Source of the DNA: Scatosoma sp964504025 | GTDB lineage: Bacteria; Bacillota; Clostridia; Christensenellales; Borkfalkiaceae | Assembly (NCBI GenBank): GCA_964504025.1 | Contig: CAZDCO010000008.1 | Coordinates: 1-35,791, forward strand | Direction: 5' to 3' | DNA: 35,791 bases | Shown here: positions 1-8,721 of the stretch, piece by piece | How positions within the stretch are numbered: the first letter of the stretch is position 1 | Layout of the letters: each line of letters opens with the position of its first letter | Made by a program: the position numbers and the translations under genes | The notes under the pieces: generated by a model | Told to the model about the DNA's origin: nothing | Databases searched by the model: none | What the model saw: only the letters and a program-made list of their open reading frames with translations

Positions 1-32
1 AAAAGCGACGAATTACAAAATCCGTCGCTTTT
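1..32. terminator. Bidirectional intrinsic terminator hairpin
   Basis: A 10-bp stem (1-10 with 23-32) has a 12-base loop. It is flanked by A-rich sequence on the left and a T-rich tract on the right, so it could stop transcription from either side. The gene it serves on the plus strand lies outside the window. Confidence 0.6.
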
Positions 33-160
33 TGCTTTTTATAGAGATAAGAATTGTAACACTTTTGGAACTTTCCGAAAAAGATTGACTTCGGCTTTTA
101 TCATTGATTTTAGACTATTTCAGTTTAACAATCAAACCGAAATAATCTCTTGTAAAAAAT

Positions 161-195
161 AAAACGAACGAAACCTTATCGGTTTGGTTCGTTTT
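161..195 (-). terminator. Intrinsic terminator after tRNA-Leu
   Basis: A 15-bp stem (161-175 with 181-195) has one mismatch and a 5-base loop. On the minus strand it is followed by a TTTTATTTTTT tract. It lies 10 bases beyond the tRNA 3' end and should end the whole minus-strand transcript of this part of the window. Confidence 0.85.
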
Positions 196-204
196 ATTCC
201 TGTT

Positions 205-287
205 TGGTGCGGACGAAGGGACTTGAACCCATACGGTTGCCCACAGGAACCTGAAACCTGCGCGTCTGCCAATTTCGCCACGTCCGC
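205..287 (-). tRNA. tRNA-Leu (anticodon CAG), CCA encoded
   Basis: The cloverleaf is complete on the minus strand. The 7-bp acceptor stem GCGGACG pairs with CGTCCGC, the anticodon loop is TTCAGGT, there is a long variable arm typical of tRNA-Leu, and a GGTTCAAGTCC T-arm is followed by discriminator A and an encoded CCA. The first pair below the anticodon loop is a T-T mismatch. The gene starts 15 bases after the stop codon of the S51 peptidase gene, with no clear promoter between, so it is probably processed from the operon transcript. Confidence 0.95.
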
Positions 288-302
288 ATATTCCGTTTGC
301 GG

Positions 303-1004
303 TTAAATCTCCGCAATACGTTCTTTTTTCAGCGTGCCCTCTTCGATCGTCAATCGCCACGCGCTACCGCCCGAACAAACGCTTCCGACAACTTCTCCGT
401 CCTCGATCACGAGTGCCGCGTTATCTTCCACTCCGTAAGCACAATCGAAATTATAACATACAATTTTATCAAAGTCAAGCATTCTCGCGCCATAATGCGG
501 AGAAATTTTTCCGTTTACCCAGCCCAAGCCCGAAAACATAGCGTACTTCTCCCCGTCGCCGAGTGCCGCCGTCGAATCGGTATACATATCGCTAAACCAA
601 CAAATCGCGCCTGCGGACAAGCCTGCGATCGGCACACCGCGACGATAGGCGTCTTCCAACAAACGCAAAAGCCCCGTCCGCTTCCAACTATCCAGCATAA
701 ACACAGTGTCGCCGCCGCCCACGTAGATCACGTCCGCCTTTTCAAACTTCGCCGTCAGCTTTTCTAAGTCCGATTCCTTGAATACCGTCAACACCACGTC
801 CGTCTTGATATCGAATACGCCCGTATACACTTTGTGAAAGGTATTGTAGTAGGGCATAAAATCGTGACTGGCGGTGGGAATAAACAGCGCGTTCGCACGC
901 CGTTCTCCGGCGCGCGCCTTTGCCAAATTCGCTATATATTCGTCGATTTTTAACGTAGTCCGTTCGCGCAGCTCGCCGCCGCCGATCGCGATAATTTTAC
1001 CCAT
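303..1004 (-). CDS. Peptidase S51 (dipeptidase E-like) / class I glutamine amidotransferase-like protein
   Basis: A 233-residue cytosolic protein of the peptidase E fold. The nucleophile elbow GLSAGA puts the catalytic Ser at about residue 130, and the general base is probably His170 in the KISPHYG segment. YVGGGDT near residue 95 is the usual substrate-loop signature. Known family members cleave short peptides after an N-terminal Asp, and others hydrolyse cyanophycin. Which applies here cannot be read from the sequence. The length is normal for the family (about 230). The ribosome binding site is GTAGGA just before the ATG. It is the last protein gene before tRNA-Leu, 40 bases after rpiB, and probably in the same transcript. 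Confidence 0.8.
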   Translation of the reverse strand: MGKIIAIGGGELRERTTLKIDEYIANLAKARAGERRANALFIPTASHDFMPYYNTFHKVYTGVFDIKTDVVLTVFKESDLEKLTAKFEKADVIYVGGGDTVFMLDSWKRTGLLRLLEDAYRRGVPIAGLSAGAICWFSDMYTDSTAALGDGEKYAMFSGLGWVNGKISPHYGARMLDFDKIVCYNFDCAYGVEDNAALVIEDGEVVGSVCSGGSAWRLTIEEGTLKKERIAEI

Positions 1005-1044
1005 AAGTCCTACCCGTGTACGCGTTCACGAACGCGTTTCTCGT

Positions 1045-1497
1045 TTATTTGTTATACTTTTCTTCGATCGCTTTGATTTTTGCAACCCGTCTTTCGTGGC
1101 GTTCGCCGCCCTCGAATTCCGTCGTCAAGAAGGTGGATACGAGTTCTTCCATCAAGCCTTCGCCCACTACCTTTTCACCGAACGCGATCATATTGGCGTC
1201 GTTGTGCAAACGGGTATACTTCGCGCAATAGGTATCGTGGCAATGCGCGCAACGAATCCCGGGCACTTTGTTCGCCACGATCGACACACCGATCCCCGAC
1301 GAGCAAACCAAGATACCGTGCTCGCAAGCGCCGCTCGCCACCGCTTCCGCCGCTTGTACGGCAAAGTCGGGATAGTCGCAAGAATCGGTCGTATACGTAC
1401 CGAAGTCTTGACATTCGTGTCCGAGTTTTTGACAGTAAGCAATGACGGCGTTCTTCAAACGCAATCCGCCGTGATCGCATGCAACAGCAATTTTCAT
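1045..1497 (-). CDS. rpiB: Ribose 5-phosphate isomerase B
   Basis: A 150-residue RpiB/LacAB-family isomerase that interconverts ribose 5-phosphate and ribulose 5-phosphate in the pentose phosphate pathway. The N-terminal CDHGG phosphate loop, catalytic Cys65 in CSSGIG, the HNDAN motif (His98) and the FEGGERHERRV C-terminal motif are all present, and the length is standard. The segment GIRCAHCHD has extra cysteines where many homologues have GIRAALCHD. An AGGAG lies about 12 bases before the ATG. The order ywlC, ywlE, rpiB matches B. subtilis, where rpiB is ywlF. Confidence 0.95.
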   Translation of the reverse strand: MKIAVACDHGGLRLKNAVIAYCQKLGHECQDFGTYTTDSCDYPDFAVQAAEAVASGACEHGILVCSSGIGVSIVANKVPGIRCAHCHDTYCAKYTRLHNDANMIAFGEKVVGEGLMEELVSTFLTTEFEGGERHERRVAKIKAIEEKYNK

Positions 1498-1514
1498 AAT
1501 CTATATATTCTCCT

Positions 1515-2063
1515 TTAATCGTTTTTCTTTTTTCGTGCGGCACGCGGTTTCTTCCGATACGCCGCTCTGTTTTCCTCCGGCAGGACTGCGTCCAACACAG
1601 CCGCCATTCCGTCCGACAACAACGCGTACACGTATCGATAGCAGTCGATATCCCTGCCGTACGGATCTAACACTTGATACCCCGTAATATCCGAAAAGGA
1701 ATACACGTTGTTCTCGATCTCCTCTTCTCCGCTCTCGCGCAACACATTCCAGCGCAACTCCATCAAAGTATCCCGTTGCGCGTCCGTCATACACACGATC
1801 GCCAACGAGTCCTTCAACAGCCGTTTATCCACCTTCCGCGCCTTAAACTCTAACACGTCGAAGCCCTGTTCCGCAAGCACGCGCGCCGATTTTTCGTTCA
1901 TGCCGTCGCCGCGCTTCGCGCGCACGCCTGCCGAACACACTTTCAGCTTATCCAGCCCCGACTCCGCCGCCCGTTTGCGGAAAATATATTCCGCCATCGG
2001 TGAACGACAGGTGTTGCCCGTGCAAACGAATACGACTTTGTTCTTCAACGTTTCGTTCTTCAT
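1515..2063 (-). CDS. ywlE: YwlE-type protein-arginine-phosphatase (low-molecular-weight PTP fold)
   Basis: A 182-residue protein with the P-loop VCTGNTCRS: nucleophile Cys14, Arg20, and Thr18 at the position that is Thr in YwlE but Ile in tyrosine phosphatases. In B. subtilis YwlE that Thr selects phosphoarginine, so this protein probably reverses McsB-type arginine phosphorylation. The DPYGRD motif near residue 136 carries the general acid Asp. The C-terminal 20 residues form a strongly basic tail rich in Arg and Lys, longer than in YwlE. I chose the ATG at 2063 because it follows an AGG-containing site and lies just after the upstream stop; an in-frame ATG at 2120 would overlap the upstream gene by 46 bases. 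No mcsB is visible in the window. Confidence 0.85.
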   Translation of the reverse strand: MKNETLKNKVVFVCTGNTCRSPMAEYIFRKRAAESGLDKLKVCSAGVRAKRGDGMNEKSARVLAEQGFDVLEFKARKVDKRLLKDSLAIVCMTDAQRDTLMELRWNVLRESGEEEIENNVYSFSDITGYQVLDPYGRDIDCYRYVYALLSDGMAAVLDAVLPEENRAAYRKKPRAARKKKND

Positions 2064-2074
2064 CTCATACCTGC

Positions 2075-3115
2075 CTATCCCATTTTGGGAGTATCGTGCG
2101 GAATATCTTCCGAAGCGCACGCCTTACGGAGTCTATTCATTACCCCCGTCATTACGCCGCCGCGCGCTTGCGGTTCTACCGCGATCAAGACGTCGCAAAC
2201 CTCTTCCGCTCGACGCAGCAAACGGTACAAATTCGCCGCCATTTCCTCGTCCGTATCGCCAAGACACAAACAAATCGCACCGCAACGCTCGAACGTTTCC
2301 ACGCAACGCCGCTCGCAAAGCACCGCCACGCATTTGCCCGACAACCGCTCCACGCCCACCGCACGCGCCGCGTTCTCGACGTCGTCGCAGGCAAACAGTT
2401 CCGTTTTACAGCGCGGCGAATAGTGTTTATACAACACGCCCGGACTTTTCACCCGTTCACCTTTCGCAAGATCGGGCACGTACTCTTCGCACGCCCCTGC
2501 CACCGCGGCAATCATCTCGCGCGTAATCAGCCCCGGTCGCAAAATCACGGGTACGTCGCCCGTGCAATCGCATACCGTGCTTTCGATACCGCCCGTGCAC
2601 TCGCCGCCGTCTAAAATGAGCGGAATTTTTCCGTTAAAATCGTCGTAGACGTGCTTTGCGGACGTCGGACTGACGTGGCGCGACAAGTTCGCGCTCGGCG
2701 CGACGATCGGTATCCCCACTTCGCGCAAGAACGCCTGTGCGCCCTCGTGCGAGGGTACGCGCACCGCCAACGTGTCCAAACCGCAGGACACGAATCGACT
2801 GACTTTGTTTTTCGACGGGTACACCAGCGTGAGCGGTCCGGGAAGGAACGCCTCGGCAAGTGCCGCCGCGTAATCGGGACGGCGATCGACGATTTGCATA
2901 ATATCGTAATCTTTATGCACGTGCGCAATCAACGGATTGTCGTTCGGTCTACCCTTAATCTCAAAGATCCGTTGTACCGCGCTATCGTCGAAGGCGTTAC
3001 CGCCCAACCCGTACACCGTTTCCGTCGGCATCGCCACGACGCCGCCGTCGTATATAATCGTTTTCGCCAACGCCAAGCTCTCCGCGTTGACGGGCATGAT
3101 CTCCGTTTTCATCAT
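2075..3115 (-). CDS. ywlC: Threonylcarbamoyl-AMP synthase, Sua5/YwlC type
   Basis: A 346-residue Sua5-family enzyme. It makes threonylcarbamoyl-AMP from threonine, bicarbonate and ATP, the first step of the t6A modification at position 37 of ANN-decoding tRNAs. The N-terminal YrdC domain (about residues 12-205) shows MPTETVYGLGG, the KGRP motif and SANLSR. The C-terminal Sua5 domain follows the linker containing SPGVLYKHYSP. The two-domain length separates it from the short TsaC form. The start lies 2 bases after the dnaB stop with a weak ribosome binding site, so translational coupling is likely; the second Met is an equally possible start. Confidence 0.93.
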   Translation of the reverse strand: MMKTEIMPVNAESLALAKTIIYDGGVVAMPTETVYGLGGNAFDDSAVQRIFEIKGRPNDNPLIAHVHKDYDIMQIVDRRPDYAAALAEAFLPGPLTLVYPSKNKVSRFVSCGLDTLAVRVPSHEGAQAFLREVGIPIVAPSANLSRHVSPTSAKHVYDDFNGKIPLILDGGECTGGIESTVCDCTGDVPVILRPGLITREMIAAVAGACEEYVPDLAKGERVKSPGVLYKHYSPRCKTELFACDDVENAARAVGVERLSGKCVAVLCERRCVETFERCGAICLCLGDTDEEMAANLYRLLRRAEEVCDVLIAVEPQARGGVMTGVMNRLRKACASEDIPHDTPKMG

Positions 3116-3117
3116 TC

Positions 3118-4644
3118 TTACTCAAAGGGAAGCTCGTCGTCTACGGGCTTCAACTCGCCCTTCCGAAAGGGCGGTTCGGGCGGCACGTAGTCGTCGTCGG
3201 GGGCAACGTACTCTATGTCGTCGTCCCCCGGCGGCGCAGGCGTCGCGGAATACTGCGGCGGTTCGTCGTCGCGGTTTTGCTCGTCCACGTCCACGAATTT
3301 GGTCGATTCGCCGATGAACTTCAAGGACACTCGTCCCAAACCACCGGCTCTGTGCTTGGCGATAATCAACTCCGCCGCGCCCTTGACGATCTTTCCGCTC
3401 GCCCGTTCCTCTTCCGTCGCCGTAACCTCGGGACGGTTGATGAACATTACGATATCAGCGTCCTGCTCGATTGCGCCCGATTCACGCAAGTCGGACAATT
3501 GCGGCTCTTTCGATTGGATACGACGCAACTGCGACAAGGCGATGACGGGTACGCCCAACTCCTTGGACATAATCTTCAATTCACGAGTGATCGTCGCGAC
3601 TTCCTGTTGTCTGTTCTCCGAACCTGCCAAACGCGAATCGCCGCTCGACATCAGCTGGATATAGTCGATCATGATCAGATCCAACGCGCCGTGTACCGCT
3701 TTCAAACGCAAACATTTCGATTGTATCGAACCGGGCGTAATTCGGGAGGAGTCGTCGATATAGATGTTGCTCTCGCGCAGTTTATCGCACGCCAGCATCA
3801 ACTTCTTCCAGTCCCTGACGGAAAGTCCGCCCTGCCGTTCGTCGCCGCCGTGCAACGCCTTTTCCATACTCACGTTCGCGTACGAACAAAGCAAACGCTG
3901 CGTAATTTCTTCGCGCGGCATTTCCAACGAGAATACGGCGCAAGTCTTGCCCTCGCGCAACGCCGCGTGTTCGACGAGGTTCATGGCAAGCGAAGTTTTA
4001 CCCATACCGGGACGAGCGGCGAGTACCACGAGCGTACCCGGTTGCAAGCCGTGCGTCATCTTATCCAACATCTTATATCCCGTGGGAATACCGCGGAAGG
4101 AGTTTGGATCTTCTTTCAGCTTTTCAAACTTGTGCAAGACGTGTTCGATCACGTCCCCTTCGCCTACGCTCACCAAAGCGGACTCTTCCATTTCCTGCGA
4201 AATATCGAAAATCGACTTTTCCGCAAACGCAAGAGACTGGTTTTTATCGTTCGACGTCATCGACGCTTCGATAATCTTTCTCGCCGCGCGAATGAGTTGC
4301 CGATTCAGGCTGTCGCGCGTGATAATATCGTAATAGGACTTGTAATTCGCCGCGCTAGGCGTAATTTGCGCCAACTCGGTCAAGTAGGCGATACCGCCCG
4401 CCTTTTCCAACGCACCTTCGCTATCCAACGCGTCCGATACGGTAACGATATCCACAGGCTTGCGCGCGGCAAACACTTTGCGCATAGCGCGCAAAATGTA
4501 TTGATGTGACTCCTGATAAAAATCGTGCTCGTGCAGTTTATCTACCAATTCCGCCGCGATCTCGCTATCGATCAGGAAACAGCCCAAAAGCGCCATTTCC
4601 GCGTCGCGATTATACGGCATCGTATTTACCGTGGTTGCAGACAT
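3118..4644 (-). CDS. dnaB: Replicative DNA helicase DnaB
   Basis: A 508-residue hexameric replicative helicase (named DnaC in B. subtilis). The N-terminal DnaB domain starts with MPYNRDAEMALLG. The RecA-like motor has a Walker A AARPGMGKTS near residue 215, the Walker B region LIMIDYIQLM, and the SQLRRIQSKEPQLSDLRESG and EQDADIVMFI motifs. It is about 55 residues longer than usual because of a Pro- and Asp-rich C-terminal tail from about residue 450. The tail ends in DDELPFE, which resembles the acidic tip of single-stranded DNA-binding proteins. The ribosome binding site AGGAGGGG is strong. It sits 23 bases after pepF and 2 bases before ywlC. Confidence 0.96.
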   Translation of the reverse strand: MSATTVNTMPYNRDAEMALLGCFLIDSEIAAELVDKLHEHDFYQESHQYILRAMRKVFAARKPVDIVTVSDALDSEGALEKAGGIAYLTELAQITPSAANYKSYYDIITRDSLNRQLIRAARKIIEASMTSNDKNQSLAFAEKSIFDISQEMEESALVSVGEGDVIEHVLHKFEKLKEDPNSFRGIPTGYKMLDKMTHGLQPGTLVVLAARPGMGKTSLAMNLVEHAALREGKTCAVFSLEMPREEITQRLLCSYANVSMEKALHGGDERQGGLSVRDWKKLMLACDKLRESNIYIDDSSRITPGSIQSKCLRLKAVHGALDLIMIDYIQLMSSGDSRLAGSENRQQEVATITRELKIMSKELGVPVIALSQLRRIQSKEPQLSDLRESGAIEQDADIVMFINRPEVTATEEERASGKIVKGAAELIIAKHRAGGLGRVSLKFIGESTKFVDVDEQNRDDEPPQYSATPAPPGDDDIEYVAPDDDYVPPEPPFRKGELKPVDDELPFE

Positions 4645-4667
4645 GCCCCCTCCTTTTTCTATCGTAC

Positions 4668-6449
4668 TTATAACAACGACTTAAATTCTTCCAACGTATT
4701 CTTAAATTCTTCCATGGCTGCTTCGAAGGGAGCTTTCGTCGTCAAATCGACGCCAGCTTTCTTCAAGATCGATACGGGATCTTCACAACCGCCCGACGAA
4801 AGGAATGCAAAGTAATCTTTCACCGCGCTTTCGCCCTCGGTCAAGATGCGCTTCACGATCGAAATCGCGGAAATGATACCCGTCGCATACTTGTATACGT
4901 AGAAGGATGTGTAGAAGTGAGGAATACGCGCCCACTCCCAAGAAATTTCTTGATCGTGTACCAAACCGTCGCCGTAATATTGCTTGTTGAGGGAGTAGTA
5001 GATCTCACTCAAATTCTCTTTCGTGAGCGGTTCGCCCTTCTCCGCTTTCTCGTGCGCCAACTGCTCAAATTCGGCAAATTGCGTTTGACGGAAGAGGGTG
5101 GAACGGATCGAATCCATATAATAGGACAACAAATATTTCTTCAAGTTCACGTCGTCCGTCTTGTTATACAAGTGCTTCAACAGCAACACTTCGTTGACGG
5201 TGGAAGCGATCTCCGCAAGGAAGATGGTATAATCGGCTTTCGCGTACGGTTGCGACGCGTTCGACTTGTAGGAGTGCATTGCGTGTCCCATTTCGTGCGC
5301 GATCGTGAATACGTCGTTCGTCGTTTGTTGATAATTGAGCAAAACGTACGGGTGGGGTGCGGAATATACGCACGAGCTGTACGCGCCGCTACGTTTACCC
5401 TCGTTTTCGCAAACGTCCATCCAACGTTCCTCTCTCGCCTTTCTAAGCAAATCTTGATAATCTTTACCAAGGGGTGCAAGTCCCTCGATCACCAACTGAT
5501 ACGCTTCCTCGAAGGGCAGGCAAATATCGGCGTTTTCTACGAGGGGTACGAACAGATCATACGGGTGTTGCTCCTCTACGCCCAACAACTGCTTGCGCAG
5601 GTTGATATATTCGTGCAAGTACGGCAACGCCGCGTGCGTGCCCTCGATCAAGTTCTCGTATACGATCGGTTCTACATCCTCGTTCGCCAACGCTCTCGCA
5701 AGACAGCTGTCGTATTTTCTAACGTTCGTATAGTATACGTCCTTCTTTACGTTATAGAAATACGCTTGCGTAATGGCGTCGATCAATTTGCCGTACGCCT
5801 CGTAATATTTCTTAAACCAAGTACGGCGTTCTTCCGTCGTACCCGTGTGGAGAACTACGCTATACATACCGTGCGTCATTTGCACTTCCTCGCCCTTGAA
5901 CGTCGCTTTGGGCAGGTTGAGGTTGGCGTTATCCAACATCATGAAAATGTTTTGGAAGCCGCCCATGACGTCGCCGCCGAGAGTGAGCAATTTCTCTTCC
6001 GCCGCCGACAATACGTGCGCTTTCGACTTCTTCGCCGAACGCAAACGGTAATCGTAATCGGCAAAATCGGGATCGGCAATGAACGCGTCCAACGTTTCGT
6101 CGGGCAACGCCGTCATTTCCGAATCGATATAAGAAAGTTCCGCGCCGATCTTCGAGAAGAACGCCATAACGCGCGAAACGGCCGCGTTGTGTTTGGAGGA
6201 ACGCAAGTCCTCGTCGCCGCGCAAGTGCGCGTACAAGTACAATTTTTCCAAACGCAGGGAAACTTCGTCCACGAGTTTGAACGCGCCGAGCAACATTTCT
6301 TTATCGGCAAGTTTGCCGCTGTACGCCGCGAAATCGACTTCGGCGAAGTCCTTTTCCACCGCCGCGAACGCTTGTTCCCAAGCCTCGTCGCTTTCGTAAA
6401 TGTCGGAGGTACTCCACGTTAATTGTTGGGGAATGTCTTTTCTTTCCAT
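4668..6449 (-). CDS. pepF: Oligoendopeptidase F
   Basis: A 593-residue M3B-family zinc metallopeptidase that degrades medium-length peptides (roughly 7-17 residues) in the cytosol. The zinc site is HEMGH at residues 385-389, with the third ligand Glu at about 413 in LAEIAST. The C-terminal GDGLVHD and the YATGIISA segment are also typical. Length and N-terminal all-helical domain match the family, and there is no signal peptide. AAGGAAG lies about 10 bases before the ATG. The gene lies 34 bases downstream of the UPF0210 gene. Confidence 0.95.
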   Translation of the reverse strand: MERKDIPQQLTWSTSDIYESDEAWEQAFAAVEKDFAEVDFAAYSGKLADKEMLLGAFKLVDEVSLRLEKLYLYAHLRGDEDLRSSKHNAAVSRVMAFFSKIGAELSYIDSEMTALPDETLDAFIADPDFADYDYRLRSAKKSKAHVLSAAEEKLLTLGGDVMGGFQNIFMMLDNANLNLPKATFKGEEVQMTHGMYSVVLHTGTTEERRTWFKKYYEAYGKLIDAITQAYFYNVKKDVYYTNVRKYDSCLARALANEDVEPIVYENLIEGTHAALPYLHEYINLRKQLLGVEEQHPYDLFVPLVENADICLPFEEAYQLVIEGLAPLGKDYQDLLRKAREERWMDVCENEGKRSGAYSSCVYSAPHPYVLLNYQQTTNDVFTIAHEMGHAMHSYKSNASQPYAKADYTIFLAEIASTVNEVLLLKHLYNKTDDVNLKKYLLSYYMDSIRSTLFRQTQFAEFEQLAHEKAEKGEPLTKENLSEIYYSLNKQYYGDGLVHDQEISWEWARIPHFYTSFYVYKYATGIISAISIVKRILTEGESAVKDYFAFLSSGGCEDPVSILKKAGVDLTTKAPFEAAMEEFKNTLEEFKSLL

Positions 6450-6483
6450 ATCTATCTAACTTCCTTTTAATTATTCTCTTTTT

Positions 6484-7839
6484 TTAGTTCTTAAAAGAAT
6501 GGATCGGGGCAGGGATCAAGCCGCCGCGATTGACGAGTTTGGACGAATCGCACGCGTGTACGGGCATGATGGGCGCGCGTCCGAGCAAGCCGCCGAAATT
6601 CACGCTGTCCCCCACCTCTTTACCGGGCGCGGGAATGATCCGCACCGCCGTCGTCTTATTGTTGATCATACCGATCGCCGCCTCGTCCGCGATCATTGCG
6701 GAAATCGTCGTCGCGGGGGTAGAACCGGGGATCGCGATCATATCCAAGCCCACCGAGCATACGCAAGTCATGGCTTCCAACTTATCCAACGTAATCGCGC
6801 CCTTTTCCGCCGCGCGAATCATACCGATGTCTTCGGATACGGGGATAAACGCGCCCGACAAACCGCCCACGCGCGAAGACGCCATTACGCCGCCCTTTTT
6901 CACGGCGTCGTTCAACAGCGCCAACGCCGCCGTCGTACCGTGTCCGCCAACCGTTTCAATGCCCATTTCCTCTAAAATTTGCGCCACCGAATCGCCCATA
7001 GCCGGCGTGGGTGCAAGGGAAAGATCGACGATACCGAACTGCGCGTTCAACGCTTTCGCCGCCTCTTTCGCCACCAACTGTCCGGCGCGCGTGATCTTGA
7101 ACGCCGTGCGTTTGATCATCTCCGCCACTTCCGTCAAATCGGCGTTCGGAATTTGCTCCAACGCATGCTTGACGACGCCCGGACCGGAAACGCCGACGTT
7201 GACGACCGTATCCGCTTCGCCTACGCCGTGAAACGCGCCTGCCATAAACGGATTATCCTCGACGGCGTTACAAAACGCCACGAGTTTCGCCGCGCCGATA
7301 CCGTCCTGATCTTTCGTCAACTCCGCCGCGCGCTTGAACGTTTCACCGAGCATTTTCACCGCTTCCATATTGATACCCGACTTCGACGAGCCGACGTTCA
7401 CCGACGAGCAAAGCCGTTTCGTGGACGCCAACACTTCGGGAATACTCTTGATGAACTCCCGTTCGTAATCCGCCGTGCCCTTATGTACCAACGCGGAATA
7501 ACCGCCCAAAAAGTCGATGCCGAGCGTTTCCGCCGCGTTATCCAACGCCTCGCCGATCAAGTGCGCCTTATGCGGAAACGCCGCGCAAAGCAAGCTGACG
7601 GGCGTAACCGATACGCGCTTGTTGACGATGGGAATACCGTATTCCCCCGAAAGCCGTTCGGCGGTTTTTACGATGTCCTTCGCTTTCGTGCATACTCTGT
7701 CGTATACCTTGACCGCCGTTTCTTCGGCGGTGTCGCGGATACAGGGCAAAAGGGATATTCCCATCGTGATCGTACGAATATCCAAATGCTCTTTTTCCAC
7801 CATTGCAATCGTTTCTAATACGTCGTTTTTACTGAACAT
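6484..7839 (-). CDS. UPF0210 / PFL-like family protein (DUF711)
   Basis: A 451-residue protein of the UPF0210 family, often named PFL family because of a fold related to pyruvate formate-lyase; its biochemical role is not established. Recognisable stretches are the Gly-rich GVSGPGVVKHAL, LAPTPAMGDSVAQIL, GGHGTTAALALLNDAVKKGG and SGAFIPVSEDIGMI, and the ending with PAPIHSFKN. Length is normal. The gene for a UPF0237 ACT protein lies directly upstream in the same operon, a pairing widely conserved in Firmicutes, which suggests that the ACT domain senses a small ligand for this protein (inference). The ribosome binding site AAGGAGAAGG is strong. Confidence 0.88.
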   Translation of the reverse strand: MFSKNDVLETIAMVEKEHLDIRTITMGISLLPCIRDTAEETAVKVYDRVCTKAKDIVKTAERLSGEYGIPIVNKRVSVTPVSLLCAAFPHKAHLIGEALDNAAETLGIDFLGGYSALVHKGTADYEREFIKSIPEVLASTKRLCSSVNVGSSKSGINMEAVKMLGETFKRAAELTKDQDGIGAAKLVAFCNAVEDNPFMAGAFHGVGEADTVVNVGVSGPGVVKHALEQIPNADLTEVAEMIKRTAFKITRAGQLVAKEAAKALNAQFGIVDLSLAPTPAMGDSVAQILEEMGIETVGGHGTTAALALLNDAVKKGGVMASSRVGGLSGAFIPVSEDIGMIRAAEKGAITLDKLEAMTCVCSVGLDMIAIPGSTPATTISAMIADEAAIGMINNKTTAVRIIPAPGKEVGDSVNFGGLLGRAPIMPVHACDSSKLVNRGGLIPAPIHSFKN

Positions 7840-7863
7840 ATCCCTTCTCCTTCGAACGATCGC

Positions 7864-8133
7864 TTACACGTTGTGCATCGCGTTGAAAATATCTTCGTGC
7901 TGCATATAGATCTTCATACCGATCTTTTCGCCAAGTTCGCCGCACTCCTTCGCTAACGTCGCCAACTCCTTCGTCGCCGCCGTCGTGTCCACGAGCATGA
8001 TCATGGCGAAGTATTCGCCTAAGACCGTTTGCGAAATATCGACGATATTCACGCCCTGTTCGCTCAAAAAGGTGCTTACCGTGGCAATGATGCCCGTCTT
8101 GTCTTTACCCGTTACCGTTACAACTGCTTTCAT
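7864..8133 (-). CDS. ACT domain protein, UPF0237 family
   Basis: An 89-residue single ACT domain (beta-alpha-beta-beta-alpha-beta). The start MKAVVTVTGKDKTGIIATV and the middle VNIVDISQTVLGEYFAMIMLVD are typical of UPF0237. ACT domains bind amino acids or related ligands, usually as dimers; the ligand here is unknown. A clear GGAG precedes the ATG, and 24 bases separate the stop from the UPF0210 gene, its usual partner. Confidence 0.9.
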   Translation of the reverse strand: MKAVVTVTGKDKTGIIATVSTFLSEQGVNIVDISQTVLGEYFAMIMLVDTTAATKELATLAKECGELGEKIGMKIYMQHEDIFNAMHNV

Positions 8134-8152
8134 TCGTATCTACTCCTTACTG

Positions 8153-8704
8153 TTATTCTTCTTCGACCACTTCAAATTCCAACGCGCGTTTTTCCAGCAC
8201 GTCGTATTGCACGATAAAGTTGCTTTGCGTTACGTAATAGACCAAGTCGCCCTCGTCGAAATTCGGCAACGGCTTCTCCGCGTCAAAGTACGCCTCGCGC
8301 TCCAACCACTCGTTCTTTTTCTTGTTCCACGACTCGAACACGCAACCGACGGTGTCCAAATTGTCCTTTTGCAACGACTGTTCGCGGAAGGTGTAAAAAT
8401 AGTTCGTTTCCGTCGTCTTCAAGCCTTCGCTGACGTAGTGCAACATGCGCACGTACCGCCGCACGCGGCTATACTTGATCCCCATAAAGAGGAAGTCGAA
8501 CACGACGTAGACGACGCTCGCCGCGTAGATCGCAAGTTGCGGCAACGTCGGGATCGGGTTCGCATAGGGCAAGCCCATAAAGTAGATCCACCACGCTACG
8601 CAAAAGGCGAGATAGCCGCAGGTTACGCCGATAAACGTCCAAAACAAACGCTGTTTTTGTCGGTACGCCGCAAAATAATCGGCGTCGCTATATACCGATA
8701 CCAT
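8153..8704 (-). CDS. Conserved-looking two-helix membrane protein, unknown function
   Basis: A 183-residue protein I do not recognise. Two hydrophobic segments at about residues 23-45 and 57-78 form a hairpin in the membrane. The Arg-rich RYSRV-like sequence after the second segment suggests that the C-terminal 100 residues are cytosolic. That part is soluble and mixed alpha/beta, with FDEGDLVYYVTQSNFIVQYD near the end. It lies 18 bases downstream of degV and 19 bases upstream of the ACT gene, with a good GGAG site, so it belongs to this operon. Confidence 0.7.
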   Translation of the reverse strand: MVSVYSDADYFAAYRQKQRLFWTFIGVTCGYLAFCVAWWIYFMGLPYANPIPTLPQLAIYAASVVYVVFDFLFMGIKYSRVRRYVRMLHYVSEGLKTTETNYFYTFREQSLQKDNLDTVGCVFESWNKKKNEWLEREAYFDAEKPLPNFDEGDLVYYVTQSNFIVQYDVLEKRALEFEVVEEE

Positions 8705-8721
8705 ATCGTTCTCCGTTTCTT

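Noticed and set aside
3277..6422. Long open frames on the plus strand opposite dnaB and pepF (410 and 501 codons)
   Set aside because: They lie fully antisense to clear conserved genes, have Arg/Val/His-rich low-likelihood composition, and lack ribosome binding sites. The codon bias of the real genes leaves this frame open.
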